Shown in pieces: positions 1 to 10,608 of a stretch of DNA of 64,000 nt (the stretch's first letter is position 1; every line of letters starts with the position of its first letter). Under the pieces are notes generated by a model. That model saw only the letters and a program-made list of their open reading frames with translations, made no database searches and was not told where the DNA came from. The position numbers and the translations under genes are program-made. This stretch comes from Rhizopus sp. PT2906 (Eukaryota > Mucoromycota > Mucoromycetes > Mucorales > Rhizopodaceae): the NCBI GenBank assembly GCA_025529335.1, contig JAMYHX010000111.1, positions 1-64,000 on the forward strand. The letters are read 5' to 3'.

Positions 1-56
1 AGAGTCTAGTGTGATAGAGTCTAATTGGTTGTTTGATACGTACCAAATGAACAATG

Positions 57-99
<43 letters not shown>
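57..99. repeat. poly-A run
   Basis: An uninterrupted run of about 43 A residues near the left edge, in an A/T-rich spacer downstream of the first minus-strand gene. It is a homopolymer tract of a length prone to sequencing error; nothing around it suggests a retrogene. Confidence 0.9.
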
Positions 100-103
<4 letters not shown>

Positions 104-383
104 TTTTGTGTGTGATATATTTTACATATGCCCTATTATATATATGTTCACTCTCCTTCTGTAGACAAAAAAGAACCCCTCATCTCCTACCCTTCATTTT
201 TTTTCAAATATTGTAGATAAACAAATATTTATGGTACATATAAACCCCTTCTCTCTCTCTCCTTTTTTTTTTTTTCTAATAAAAGAAACCCAAAATCTGT
301 GTCTTTTTTTTTTAAAAAAATAAAAAATGTATGTTTCTCTCTTTATATTTATTATAAATCTACAATACTAAAAAAATGATAAA

Positions 384-1330
384 TTAGATGAAAAAATGAG
401 TATGAGCTTTACTCTGCTCATGCACCTGCATTTCATGCATTTTGTATGCATTTAATTCTTCCTTAATGATTTGAGCCATCAAAGGAGTCAGTTTCATGCA
501 AACAGCATCAGGGTCTGACCCACGATCATAATCTACTTTTGAAAAAGTTTCTTGTATCGACACCAACTTGGTAAACCGAACAGTTTTTTTCTTTGTATTA
601 GATTCAACAGGCGTTTGCCTATTCTTTTCCACTGTTTGCTTTTTATACATGCGATGAGACGAAATGGACCATTTTATCTCGAGTGATGCTTCTTTCTTTG
701 GCCATCTTTTGGGTACCACAGAAGAAAATGAACCTGAACGCGTCACGGATGGTTTCTTTTTGCTTTGAAATTTGTTCTTTATCCTTTCTGTCAGAGATAC
801 GCTTCTTGTCGTCACAGGCTTTACTGAATCCAAAGGCGCGACAGCTGGTTGCCGAAAAGGTGTTTGATACAGTTTTTGAAATGCATTTAACAGACGAGAG
901 CTAGGTTGTGGCGACAGTGGCTCCATGGGCTTGATGTAATCAGGGAAAGAAACTGGGGTATATTGAGAAGAAGAAGAAGAAGAAGAAGAAAGGGGCTCCC
1001 AAACGTCTTGGTTTAACTGTGGATTATAAACTATAATTTTACAAGCGGACTGTGCAGGTTGATCCGTAGTCTGTAATACTCCTGCTTTCAATACTGAGAA
1101 TCCTATGAAATCATCCTCTTTACTACCATCATCTGTCGCAATAGACTCCTCTTCTGATTCCTCTGCTGAATATAATGAAGGTGTCATTGAGCATCTTTTA
1201 TACTACAAGTTATTAGTTTAAATAACAAATAAAGGTTTCAATGATGTACCTCTTGATCTTTTTTTTCTGGGACATAAAATGGTATTGGGCATGTTTCCAT
1301 AGAAGATGTCTGAATGATAATAGGCAACAT
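384..1330 (-). CDS. PP1-docking regulatory protein, Bni4/Afr1-like C-terminus
   Basis: Two exons on the minus strand, 1250-1330 and 384-1202, joined in phase 0 by a 47-nt intron, giving 299 aa. Most of the protein is low-complexity and Ser/Thr/Lys-rich, with an acidic patch and a serine run near residues 100-107. The last ~70 residues look conserved: a KTVRF stretch fits the RVxF consensus for docking protein phosphatase 1. It is followed by a YDRG segment, a block reading LTPLMAQIIKEELNAYK, and VHEQSKAHTHFF at the very end. This ending resembles the C-terminus of fungal Bni4/Afr1-type proteins, which bring PP1 (Glc7) to cortical sites. A bud-neck or septum-like role is inferred. The first exon supplies the upstream start; the ATG at 1187 is internal. 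Confidence 0.6.
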
Positions 1331-1601
1331 GTTTTGAAAGAGGAGGAAAAGAAGAAGAAGAAGAAAGAGTATTTATGTAGGACACTCTTTTATTTTTCCT
1401 TGGATTTGTTTTAAATAAAGGAATAGAAAAGGGTCAAATCAGGAAATAAAGTGTGGATAGTAAACTAGGAGACTAATAGAGTTATCTTATTAAAATATAT
1501 ATAAAAAAAGGAGGGGGGAGGTTATTTCATGCTTTATCCTTTTTGTTTACCCAAACCTCCCCCTCTTTTTTTTATTTTATTCAAAGGGGGAGGAAGGGTC
1601 C

Positions 1602-2338
1602 TCAAGCTGAGGTTTCTGGCCACTCACAGCTTTTGATGATTGCCTCTACAATGACTTCCAAACCCTTTCTATCCTCTTCATCAAATCCCTCAGTTTTTTC
1701 ACAATCAATATCCAATACTCCTAAGACCCGCTGCATTTACAACATTAACCATCACTGCATCTTTAAATCATATTATACTCTTACGTTATCTTTGACCAAA
1801 GGTACGACAATTTCCGAGTTTGAAGCAGAGTCGCATGCAATATGTCCTGCAAATTGATGAACGTCTTTCACCACTTGCGTTTCTCTTGTCTTGGCTGCAG
1901 TTCCACATACCCCTTTACCGAAGGGAATCAAGGTGCAGGCAACCTATTCATCGGTTTGCGCGCGCACATATAAGGATCAACATGTATATATATAGATTTA
2001 TATATATATTTTTACCTTTCCTTGAAATGGACCGAGGATCAACTGTTGATCATTCTTAGGATCGGTAAGATAGAAGCCACACCAGTTAATGGGCTTGTTT
2101 TGAAAGTGTGAAAGTGACATCAAACCATGATAGATTATACTAGACACATTAGATAAGTTGGTTACCTTTAATAAAAAAACAAGGAGAAGGGGGGTAAGTA
2201 TTGACGTAATAAAAAGACCCTATAAAAGAATACCCAAAATGTCTGTCCTTCACAAATACTCTCAACTTGAGCCAAGAGAATCTCATAAAAGTCCTTTTTT
2301 GAAGCACTCTGATCTGTAATGGCAGGAATTTCCTTCAT
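1602..2338 (-). CDS. Free methionine-R-sulfoxide reductase (GAF-domain fRMsr)
   Basis: Four minus-strand exons (2234-2338, 2016-2165, 1785-1943, 1602-1730), all joined in phase 0, encode 180 aa, the usual length of the family. The enzyme reduces free L-methionine-R-sulfoxide and is built from a single GAF domain. Recognisable blocks are INWCGFYL, LILGPFQGK, GKGVCGTAA, HIACDSASNSEIVVP and GVLDIDC. The three cysteines expected in the active site (VAC, GVCG and IACD) are all present, so the enzyme looks functional. The start at 2338 gives a compact protein; the open frame continues upstream through a poly-T stretch that looks like non-coding leader. It probably acts in the cytosol against oxidative damage. 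Confidence 0.9.
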
Positions 2339-4879
2339 AATAATAAAAAAAAAAAAGATGACTTTAGCTCCAATCACAATTGTTACTTGTAATAGATAAT
2401 TTTGGGGTCCAATCAAAGCTCATACCCCATTCAGCACGCAAGGGTGGGTAAGCTTTTTGCCTTTTAATGTATCCAAGGAGAGAGAACACAACCAGTTCAA
2501 GATATATACGTTTAAACCTAGGTCAATGATTCATCCCATAACAGGGAGTCTGCTTATAATAAAGTATTCCTTATCAGAAAGGAGTGTCTGGCTGACTGTT
2601 ACTGTGCAAGATGTATTAACCTAATTGAGTATTAATGCGTTGATCTGTAAAAGACGCCATCTGCTTTGTCTCCTTGGTTGAAATTATATGTTAAAGTCAG
2701 CATAGAGTTCATCCGGATCCTTTTATAGCATATCCACGTGAACCTAGAGTATACTTCCTCCTCTTTCATCCCTCTCCCTTGAATAGTTTTTTTTCTTTGT
2801 CTCAAAACCAATGCGCAAGTCAACGAGAACTCACTCCTTTATTGATATTGTTTCTTTATCATGACGGAATACCTAAACTAGGCAATACTGTGTTGCATTA
2901 TGAGTAAATTGCCTTTTATCAAGCATAAGCAATTGCTCCAAGGAATGCACTGTAACGGGAACTAGAAGGGCATGGTACCTTTGAAATCGTCAAGTACCTA
3001 TAGACATTTGTAGCTAGTGTGTCCAAAAGTAATTACAAGCAATTGTAAAGATCATATCACACTGTTATGATAAGGTATTGTCTTTTTAACATACTCGCTT
3101 GATGGGCATTAACTGAAATGTGTAACTTAAATTCGTCAATCCGAACTACCATTGCGCTGCTTACCGACCATAACGTGTGAATCACTCGATCACATGCACA
3201 ACTCGTATGCATCCGTCCGTTGGCGTCATCTCAAAAAGGGTATTGAATATCATGACAGAACACGCATATTTTCATTGTCAATGCAACTCAACTTGCTTAA
3301 CTTCGGTTTTGATCTCTTTGGGCAATTCATGCAACAAACGTCGCGTCTATCAATTAGGTCCCTCTTTTTTTTTCTTTCTACATGACGTATTAACATGAGC
3401 AGTGGGTCTGGATCATCTCCTAATATTGCAGATGTTTCTTCACGGTTCATCATGTAACCTTGTTTTTTTTTAAAAAAAAAAATACTGTATATCATTGACT
3501 GTAGCAAAACACTGCTGTTGATACTTAAAAGGCTGCTTTCTGTATTTGAAGTATAAAATACACAAACTATGCTGTTCAAAAAGTGAAATAAAAAAAAAAG
3601 GTATATATGGATACGACTATTGATCAATCCCTACAAGCGTGTTGCTGAAGAGAGCGACTCTTGAGTCTCCTTGCCAAAGAATCCAAGAAAATGTTAAGGT
3701 TTTAGAAAAATAACAAGCTGGTCATACAACCTTTTGACATCTTACCCCCAACTTCCATTGACGGCTTGTCACACCCAATGTCAGTGCATCAAGTGCCCTT
3801 TCTTCCTTTCACAAAAAAAAAAAGATCCTGTTGGAAAACTCTTTTAAAGATTTTGATGTAATTGTATAGTAAAAAGAAGAAAGGATATGATCCTTTCTAC
3901 GTCAAGCTCTTTAAGAATGTCATGAACTTGTTATTTAAACATATTGATTGAAGGAAAAAAAAGGATTGCGTGCTGTGTTGTTGAAAAAAGGGACGCTAAT
4001 GTATACTTTTGTTGTCAGTATTCATCTGCCAGACTTGACATTTTCAACTTTTGAAAACCACATCCATTGAATAATGCTTTTTTACCCTTAGTCTCTGTCA
4101 TTAACTAGAATTAATTCGAACACACGTCTGCTTACCTTATATTTGCGCTCAATAAGATACTATGTTTATACTCATTGTGCTTTTGATATCACTGTTAACT
4201 TGTCTAAAGCAAATTTCCTATTTTATCTGAATTTCCTTTTTTACCTTGTACAAAATAGGTAAACAAATATCTGAAAATTAGTTTGATTCGTTCAAAAAAC
4301 TAACATTGTCTGAATTTAGACTAGATATAAAGAAAATAAAATTCTTATTGTTCTCTTTACATCTTTCTATGCGTGCATCGTCTGTGTTTTGGAGAACTGG
4401 TGGCAGGAATGGGTCTTTAAAAGAATCTTCTGTGTCATAGGCAGGGATAATATCCTTAGTCTTTGTTCTGACAACATAGCCATTAAAAACACAAAAATTC
4501 TATTTTCAAACGCAAATCACTGTATGAACTAAAAAGTCACATAAGGGTAACATGTGCCTCGAGGTATAATGAAGGCAGTCATGCGTTGACTTTTTATACC
4601 TATCAAAAAGATTCTCACGGTGTCTTTGCCAATCAATGCGAACGGGTATACGTTATGGATGATTTCGGTATCCTTTATTCTTCTCTTTCCTTGAACCCTT
4701 CATTGCACTTTTATTTGAAATGAACATGTCTTGATTGAAGGAGTATACTGCCTGGTTGTACTTTGCAAAACCCTTGTGTAATAAACAGAGAGACAAGATA
4801 TAAAAAAAAGCGAAAGGGTTAGGGGTGATTTCATGCTATCCAGGTGGGAAGATAAACTTCCCATTTGAGGAAATCAAAG
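2339..4879. other. Long spacer with no supportable gene
   Basis: About 2.5 kb of A/T-rich DNA. Several open frames of 60-125 codons occur on both strands, but none has a recognisable domain, consistent splice sites or biased codon use. The longest (minus strand, 3250-3627) has a Cys/Lys-rich end that I could not place in any family. Nothing further is claimed. Confidence 0.5.
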
Positions 4880-4887
4880 TATAAATA
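4880..4887 (+). promoter_or_regulatory. Candidate TATA box of the malate synthase gene
   Basis: TATAAATA lies 83 bases before the malate synthase ATG, followed by a T/C-rich leader, as expected for a fungal core promoter. The call rests on sequence and spacing only. Confidence 0.45.
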
Positions 4888-4962
4888 CAGCGGTTTAGTT
4901 CATTCATTACTTAATTACTTACCTTTCTTCTTCATTTTTCTTGATTTTGACAACAAAAAGAA

Positions 4963-6724
4963 ATGCTCTTATCTACAGATTCAAACTTATCTGGTGTCTC
5001 TATCTTGGCATCGACTACAGATGAACAAAACAAGATCCTTTCGCCTGAAGCACTCCAATTCATTAGCACCTTGCACCGTGAATTTAACTCGACTCGCAAG
5101 TTTTTGCTTCAAAGAAGAGTCATGCGTCAGAAAGAAATTGATCAAGGCAAACTTCCAGACTTTTTACCAGAGACAGAGCACGTTCGAAATGATCTAAGCT
5201 GGCGCGCCGCATCTCCTGGACCAGGTCTTGAGGATCGTCGTATAGAAATCACAGGGCCTGTGGACCGAAAGATGATCATTAATGCACTAAATTCAGACGC
5301 AAAGACATTTATGGCTGATTTTGAAGGTAAGTTGGTTTTGTTTGGTATATGTATCCGATACTTAGTATTTAGATTCGAATTCACCTACCTGGGAAAACTG
5401 TATAAACGGACAGATAAACCTTTATGACGCAGTTAGACGCACCATCGCCTTTACGAACCCCGCAGGAAAAAAGTATAAGCTCAAGGACCGTACTGCAGTA
5501 CTTCTTGTTAGGTAAAAAAAAAAAAAAAAGACATACTCTTTACCAAAACTCACATTATGTAGACCACGAGGTTGGCACATGGAAGAAAAGCATGTCTTAG
5601 TAGACGGTGAACCTATCTCTGCATCTATTTTTGATTTTGGTCTCTTCTTCTTTCATAATGCAAAGGAACAAATCAAGCGAGGTTATGGCCCCTACTTTTA
5701 TTTGCCCAAGATGGAATCTCATCTGGAAGCTAGGTATGCAAAGCTATCGTTCTACTACATAACAAGACACTAACTTTTAGATCACAGACTGTGGAATGAT
5801 ATATTCAATATGGCACAAGATATGCTTTCTATCCCAAGAGGAACCATTCGCGCTACTGTGTTAATCGAAACAATTCTGGCAGCTTTTGAAATGGAAGAAA
5901 TTATTTATGAACTTCGTGAGCACTCCTCTGGCTTAAATTGTGGTCGATGGGACTATATTTTCTCATTTATCAAGACATTTCGTCATCACCCTGAATTTGT
6001 TCTTCCGGATCGTTTTGAAGTTTCCATGACAGTCCCTTTTATGAACGCTTACGTACGCCTGCTAATCCAAACCTGCCACAGACGCGGTGTTCATGCGATG
6101 GGAGGCATGGCCGCTCAGATACCTATCAAGGATGATCCAAAGGCACATGAAATAGCTATGCAAAAAGTACGTACGGATAAACTGCGAGAAGTCAAGGCTG
6201 GGCATGATGGTACCTGGGTTGCGCATCCTGGCCTTATACCTATTGCTCTCGAGGTGTTTAACGAACATATGCCTGGACCTCATCAAATCGATATTCATCG
6301 ACAACCGGAAAGAATCACACAAAAGGATTTGTTGAATGTCTCATTCGAAGGTCGCATCACTGAAAAGGGTTTACGCGATAATATTCAGGTTGGACTTGAC
6401 TATATGGAGTCATGGCTCAGAGGCGTAGGCTGTGTGCCAATACATCATTTAATGGAAGATGCTGCAACAGCAGAAATCTCACGTTCGCAGTTATGGCAAT
6501 GGGCAAGACATAAGTGCAAGACGGCAGAAGGACATCAAATCACCGGGGAGTATTGTCTTAAAATACTTGATGAAGAAGTGCAAGCTATCAGACAGAGGCT
6601 GGGTCCCAAGTACTCTTCAACAAAGTATGAACTCGCCAAGATGGCATTCGCCACAAATATAACAGGTGACCAATATGACGATTTCTTGACAACACTGCTG
6701 TATGATCATATTCTTTCCATATAA
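4963..6724 (+). CDS. Malate synthase (glyoxylate cycle)
   Basis: Four exons (4963-5326, 5373-5511, 5563-5733, 5788-6724) encode 536 aa, the normal length for the eukaryotic enzyme. It condenses glyoxylate with acetyl-CoA to malate, allowing growth on acetate or fatty acids. Family blocks include MADFEDSNSPTWENCINGQ (spanning the first junction), RPRGWHMEEKH, and the signature REHSSGLNCGRWDYIF around residues 265-280. The third intron uses the acceptor in ATCACAG; the earlier TTTTAG acceptor would bring in a stop. The protein ends in HILSI and lacks the C-terminal SKL-type peroxisomal tripeptide usual in fungal malate synthases. No clear N-terminal PTS2 is visible either, so the enzyme may be cytosolic or imported piggyback. 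Confidence 0.95.
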
Positions 6725-6959
6725 AAGAGTTCTAGATTGTAAACAGTGATTTATTGCAATAAACTATCGGCAGTCGTGCAGGCCAATCAGTAAATTAGGT
6801 TGGTTACTTGTTCTATCTCCGACCACCATATAAATGATCTGCAATAGTTGGCCCTTTTCTTCTTTTCTTCTTGTTGTTTATCTTTTTTGCCGAAAAAACA
6901 AAAAAGAAAAAGGACGCTTTATATATATATATAATTATACATTCTTTTTTTTCGAAAAA

Positions 6960-8328
6960 ATGGCATTACCGAAGGCTGCCAGCCACTTGATTGTGGTTTA
7001 TATAGTATGTTCAGTTCTATACACTTCAATATACCTATTGGGATTTAGAGGTGGCTCATCCGAAAAAGATCTCGTGGTACGAAATGGAGTAGCTAGTTTG
7101 CAGCAACGATACATGGGGAACCACATTGTCAACTGGACAAATAGTGGAGGTAAATAATACATATTGTAACTGTCTCTTTTAAAATGTTGACAAGATGAAA
7201 ACAGGAGAATCTACATCAGAGGACATTGTATTAAGCAAAGTCTTTGCCGAAGCGATGGGCCCTTCAAAAGTGATACCATACTATTTTAAAGCAACTGAAA
7301 GATTTGATAATGAGGAAATTACTATGGCAACCTTAGTGACCTACAATCGTTTCAAGGTACTCAGTCGACTTGCATCACATTACAAAGGCCCTATTTCTGT
7401 TGCCATTCACGTCAACGATGACCATACAAAAGAAAAAATTATTGCAGATCTTCACCAACTTTTTGCCGATAACCCAGATATGAGTCGCTATGTTGATCTG
7501 CATCTTGTCATTGATAACTTTGACCGTCAGTTCAACATGTGGAGAAATGTTGCCAAGTTTTTTGCTCGCACTGATTACATCATGATGCTTGACGTTGACT
7601 TTTACCTCTGTACGGATTTTAGAAAGTCACTTGCAAAACAACCAGAGCTTATGGAGTTACTAAGAGCTGGAAAGGCTGCTATTGTCGTTCCTGCCTTTGA
7701 GTACATTGAAGAGGCCGACGGTGAAGACTGGAACAAGTTCCCAACCAATAAACAGGATCTCCTGAAGGAAGTGGAAACGAAAAAATTAGACATGTTCCAT
7801 CTAAGCTGGAAGCGTGGTCATGGCTCAACAAATTACGAAAAATGGTACAAGCAAACAAAACCTTATAAAGTAACAGAGTATAACTACTCGTACGAACCTT
7901 ACGTCATCTTTAAGAAAGAAGGCACACCTTGGTGTGATGAGAGGTTTGTCGGGTATGGTGCTAATAAGGCTGCATGTCTGTTTGAAATCTTTTTGGCTGG
8001 TATTGACTATTGGGTGCTTCCTGACGATTTCTTGATTCATCAAACTCATCATTACCCAGAAGATACGAGAGCTAAAGAGGTATGTATATATATATATATA
8101 TATATATATGTTGTGGAGTCAAGCTAATTCATTTATCTATAGCGTACATACAACAAAAAGTTATACGATTATTATAGAGAAGAAACCTGTCTTCGATATG
8201 CTCGTACCATGATTGCTGCAGAACAATGGGACACATCAAAATCTGCCAACTTGAGAAAAGAATGTGGCAGAATCCGTGGGTTTAATGATGTTATTGAAAG
8301 AATTGTTGAAGAACATAATGAATTATAG
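6960..8328 (+). CDS. GT49-family (LARGE/B4GAT1-like) glycosyltransferase
   Basis: Three exons (6960-7149, 7205-8079, 8143-8328) encode 416 aa. A single hydrophobic segment at about residues 9-29 with a short cytosolic tail predicts a type II Golgi membrane protein. The lumenal part has the features of glycosyltransferase family 49: MATLVTYNRF at the start of the domain, a DVD metal-binding motif in MMLDVDFYLCTDF, a conserved YEPYVIFKK block and FVGYGANKAA followed by the DFLIHQTHH histidine motif. GT49 enzymes in animals add glucuronic acid (B4GAT1) or extend matriglycan (LARGE); the substrate here is unknown. Mucoralean walls contain glucuronic-acid polymers, so a role in wall polysaccharide synthesis is a reasonable inference, not a demonstrated one. 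Confidence 0.85.
8085..8109. repeat. (TA)n microsatellite in the last intron of the GT49 gene
   Basis: About 12 TA units immediately follow the donor site of the second intron. It is a simple dinucleotide repeat, likely polymorphic in length. Confidence 0.85.
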
Positions 8329-9602
8329 ACGCTTTTCTGTCATCTTGTGTGTGTAAAACAACTCATGATTAAACAGTCATCCGAAATAAAGTTAAAAAAA
8401 TTGAACTTTAGCTATCGGTCCATAGCATCTTTGCATCCTTTTCTTTTTCGTCTTTGTTATGACGGACAACTCCAAATGGATAAAACAGAGCGAAGCTTTT
8501 CCAGGGCGCGGCAGAAGGTAGACTCTTTATGAAGAGCAATATTTCAGTTGATTTATATTTACCTATTACAAGCAACCCTCTCTATAAAGATATTTGACGC
8601 ATATCTCATTTGCTTGTGTACATGTTGGAGTACAAGATACGTAGAGACAGTCTGTTCATCTTATTCTATCTATTATTGCTCAAATAAAGCACTTGCCTGT
8701 TTATGTATTGTTAATGACTTTGAAAATAGTATGGCGATTTGTAGAAGTAAAACTTTTCTTTTTGTTTTGTTTTCTTTAATAAACGGAATGAATAGAGTTT
8801 ACTTTTATTTGTTTATTTGCTGTAATTAATGTTGTCGAGTATCATGTTGACATCTTTGTAGCTTGGACTTTTTCTCTGTCAAGAAAACATGTATATTTCA
8901 AATATATGCTGTTGTAGTTATTGCTTATGGGATAATTTGATTTTGCTTGTATCTTGATAATAAACACGGTATTATTGGGGGAGAGAATTTCTTTTTCGTC
9001 TTTCTGTATCTTTTTAACTATGCTGAATGTCACGTCTTCCAAGAAAGGGCTTTGCCACAGGTCACACAGAGAAAAACAATGACATCTCTAAAAAAAGGTT
9101 CATGTTGCTACGCCCTTTTTGCTATGATGCCAACCTGTGACATACATCGATCATCACCCATTACCTTACGCTCCCCTCAAGGTTCGGTTTTATTCCATTG
9201 GGCGTCTGTTTGTTTTCTTGGTTTTTCTCCTCCATACGCCAGTGATAAATGTATCTGCATAAAAGGTAATTGAGAGCGATATGCAAGATCAAACAACATT
9301 GTATCATTTGAGTTGATATCTAAGATAATCTTGCATTAACCGATAAGTCCCTTTGGCCTTATGATAGACGCCTTGACCGAAAAGAGCCTCAAGGCATTTC
9401 ACGCCACTTGTCTTTTTGTTTCAATAAAGTGTGTGTGTGTGTATGTGTGTGCTACCAACAAACATGCAATACAACAGTATAAAAGGAAACTATTTGCGCT
9501 CTTTCTTTTTTATCTTTTCTTCTCACTTTCTCCAAGCAATCTATATAAAATGTAAAAAACAAGAGATCGAAAAGACACAAGATTAACACTACTTTTTATA
9601 GT
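8329..9602. other. Spacer between GT49 and Rab5-like genes
   Basis: About 1.27 kb of A/T-rich sequence, with a short GT-repeat near 9430. Only short unsupported frames occur, and no RNA gene is apparent. Confidence 0.5.
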
Positions 9603-10413
9603 ATGAATCGTTCTACAGAAATGATGAATCAAATTCCCTCTGTCAAATTGGTACTATTAGGTAACAAAGCCCCCTTTATTTTTGTAGCGCTTAAATCATG
9701 ACAACATCGATAGGTGACTCAGCTGTTGGAAAATCAAGCATTATCACAAAATACGCTACAGATACATTTGTAGAAGGAAGGGAGGCAACCATTGGAGGTA
9801 AGATTTCTCTCTCGCTTTTGACTGCTTTTATATAACACCCTATGAGTAGCTGCCTTTTTAGCAAAGATATGCGCAACAGAGGATAGAACCGTCAAGTTTG
9901 ATATCTGGGATACCGCAGGACAGGAAAGATTTCGGTCATTAGCGCCCATGTACTATCGAAATGCCGCAGCTGCCTTGGTCGTCTTTGATGTGACAAATTA
10001 TGTAAGTGTGATCATCAGACTACACCACAAGAAAAGGACTGCTGACAAAAAGGCTATTTTAGAATTCGTTTATAGGAGCCAAGAGATGGATCGACGAGCT
10101 GCCCTCGGATGTAATGGTTGCTTTGGTCGGAAATAAAATTGATTTGGAAACCCAGAGACAAGTGTCAACTGAAGAAGTGCAAGAGTACATAAAGGAAAAT
10201 AGTCTGTTATATATAGAAACCAGCGCATGCTTAGGAACGAATGTGGATCATGTGTTTAAAGAAATAGGTATATTTAATTAAATCGCAGTAGTAATCTGTC
10301 CCTCCTTTTCTAAGCCCTTATATATAGCCAGAAATGTATCTTTAAGAAAACCGTCAAGAGCAAGACAGATTGAACTTGATAAGCAAGCTCAACGTAGTAG
10401 CTGTGCATGTTAA
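9603..10413 (+). CDS. Rab5-type small GTPase
   Basis: Five exons (9603-9660, 9714-9797, 9850-10001, 10063-10267, 10328-10413) encode 194 aa, a normal Rab length. The motifs are intact: P-loop GDSAVGKSS, effector region ATIGAAFLAK, switch II WDTAGQERFRSLAPMYYRNA, nucleotide-binding GNKID and ETSA. The GAAF effector sequence and APMYYR are typical of the Rab5/Ypt5 branch, which controls early endosome fusion. The protein ends in CAC, a CXC double-geranylgeranylation signal. It lies 195 bp from the convergent DDHD phospholipase gene. Confidence 0.93.
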
Positions 10414-10608
10414 ATGTATACCATATAATGTAATATTTCCCCCTTTTTTTTTGTTATTCTGTAATTAGTACCAATAAATATCCCGGCGCATAAGCATGAC
10501 TTTTACCACAATTAGAAAATCATTAAAGACTCGCAGTGCATGCATGAAGACAGTAAAAGAGCAATGACGTAGCAATGTATTTATAATCATATTCACATAT
10601 ATTTACAG

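Noticed and set aside
2168..2416. 82-codon frame starting MIGPQNYLL in front of the methionine sulfoxide reductase
   Set aside because: The extension passes through a poly-T leader, has no family similarity and runs into the first intron; the internal ATG at 2338 fits the family length.
3250..3627. 125-codon open frame on the minus strand with a Cys/Lys-rich C-terminus
   Set aside because: It starts in poly-T-derived Phe/Leu runs, has no recognisable domain, no partner exons and no codon bias; chance ORF in A/T-rich DNA.
5781..5787. Upstream acceptor TTTTAG for the third malate synthase intron
   Set aside because: Using it brings an in-frame TGA after six codons; the next acceptor (ATCACAG) restores LEARLWNDIF.
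9421..9460. GT-repeat near 9430 and at 42393 as telomeric or regulatory sequence
   Set aside because: Ordinary dinucleotide microsatellites without telomere-type units.
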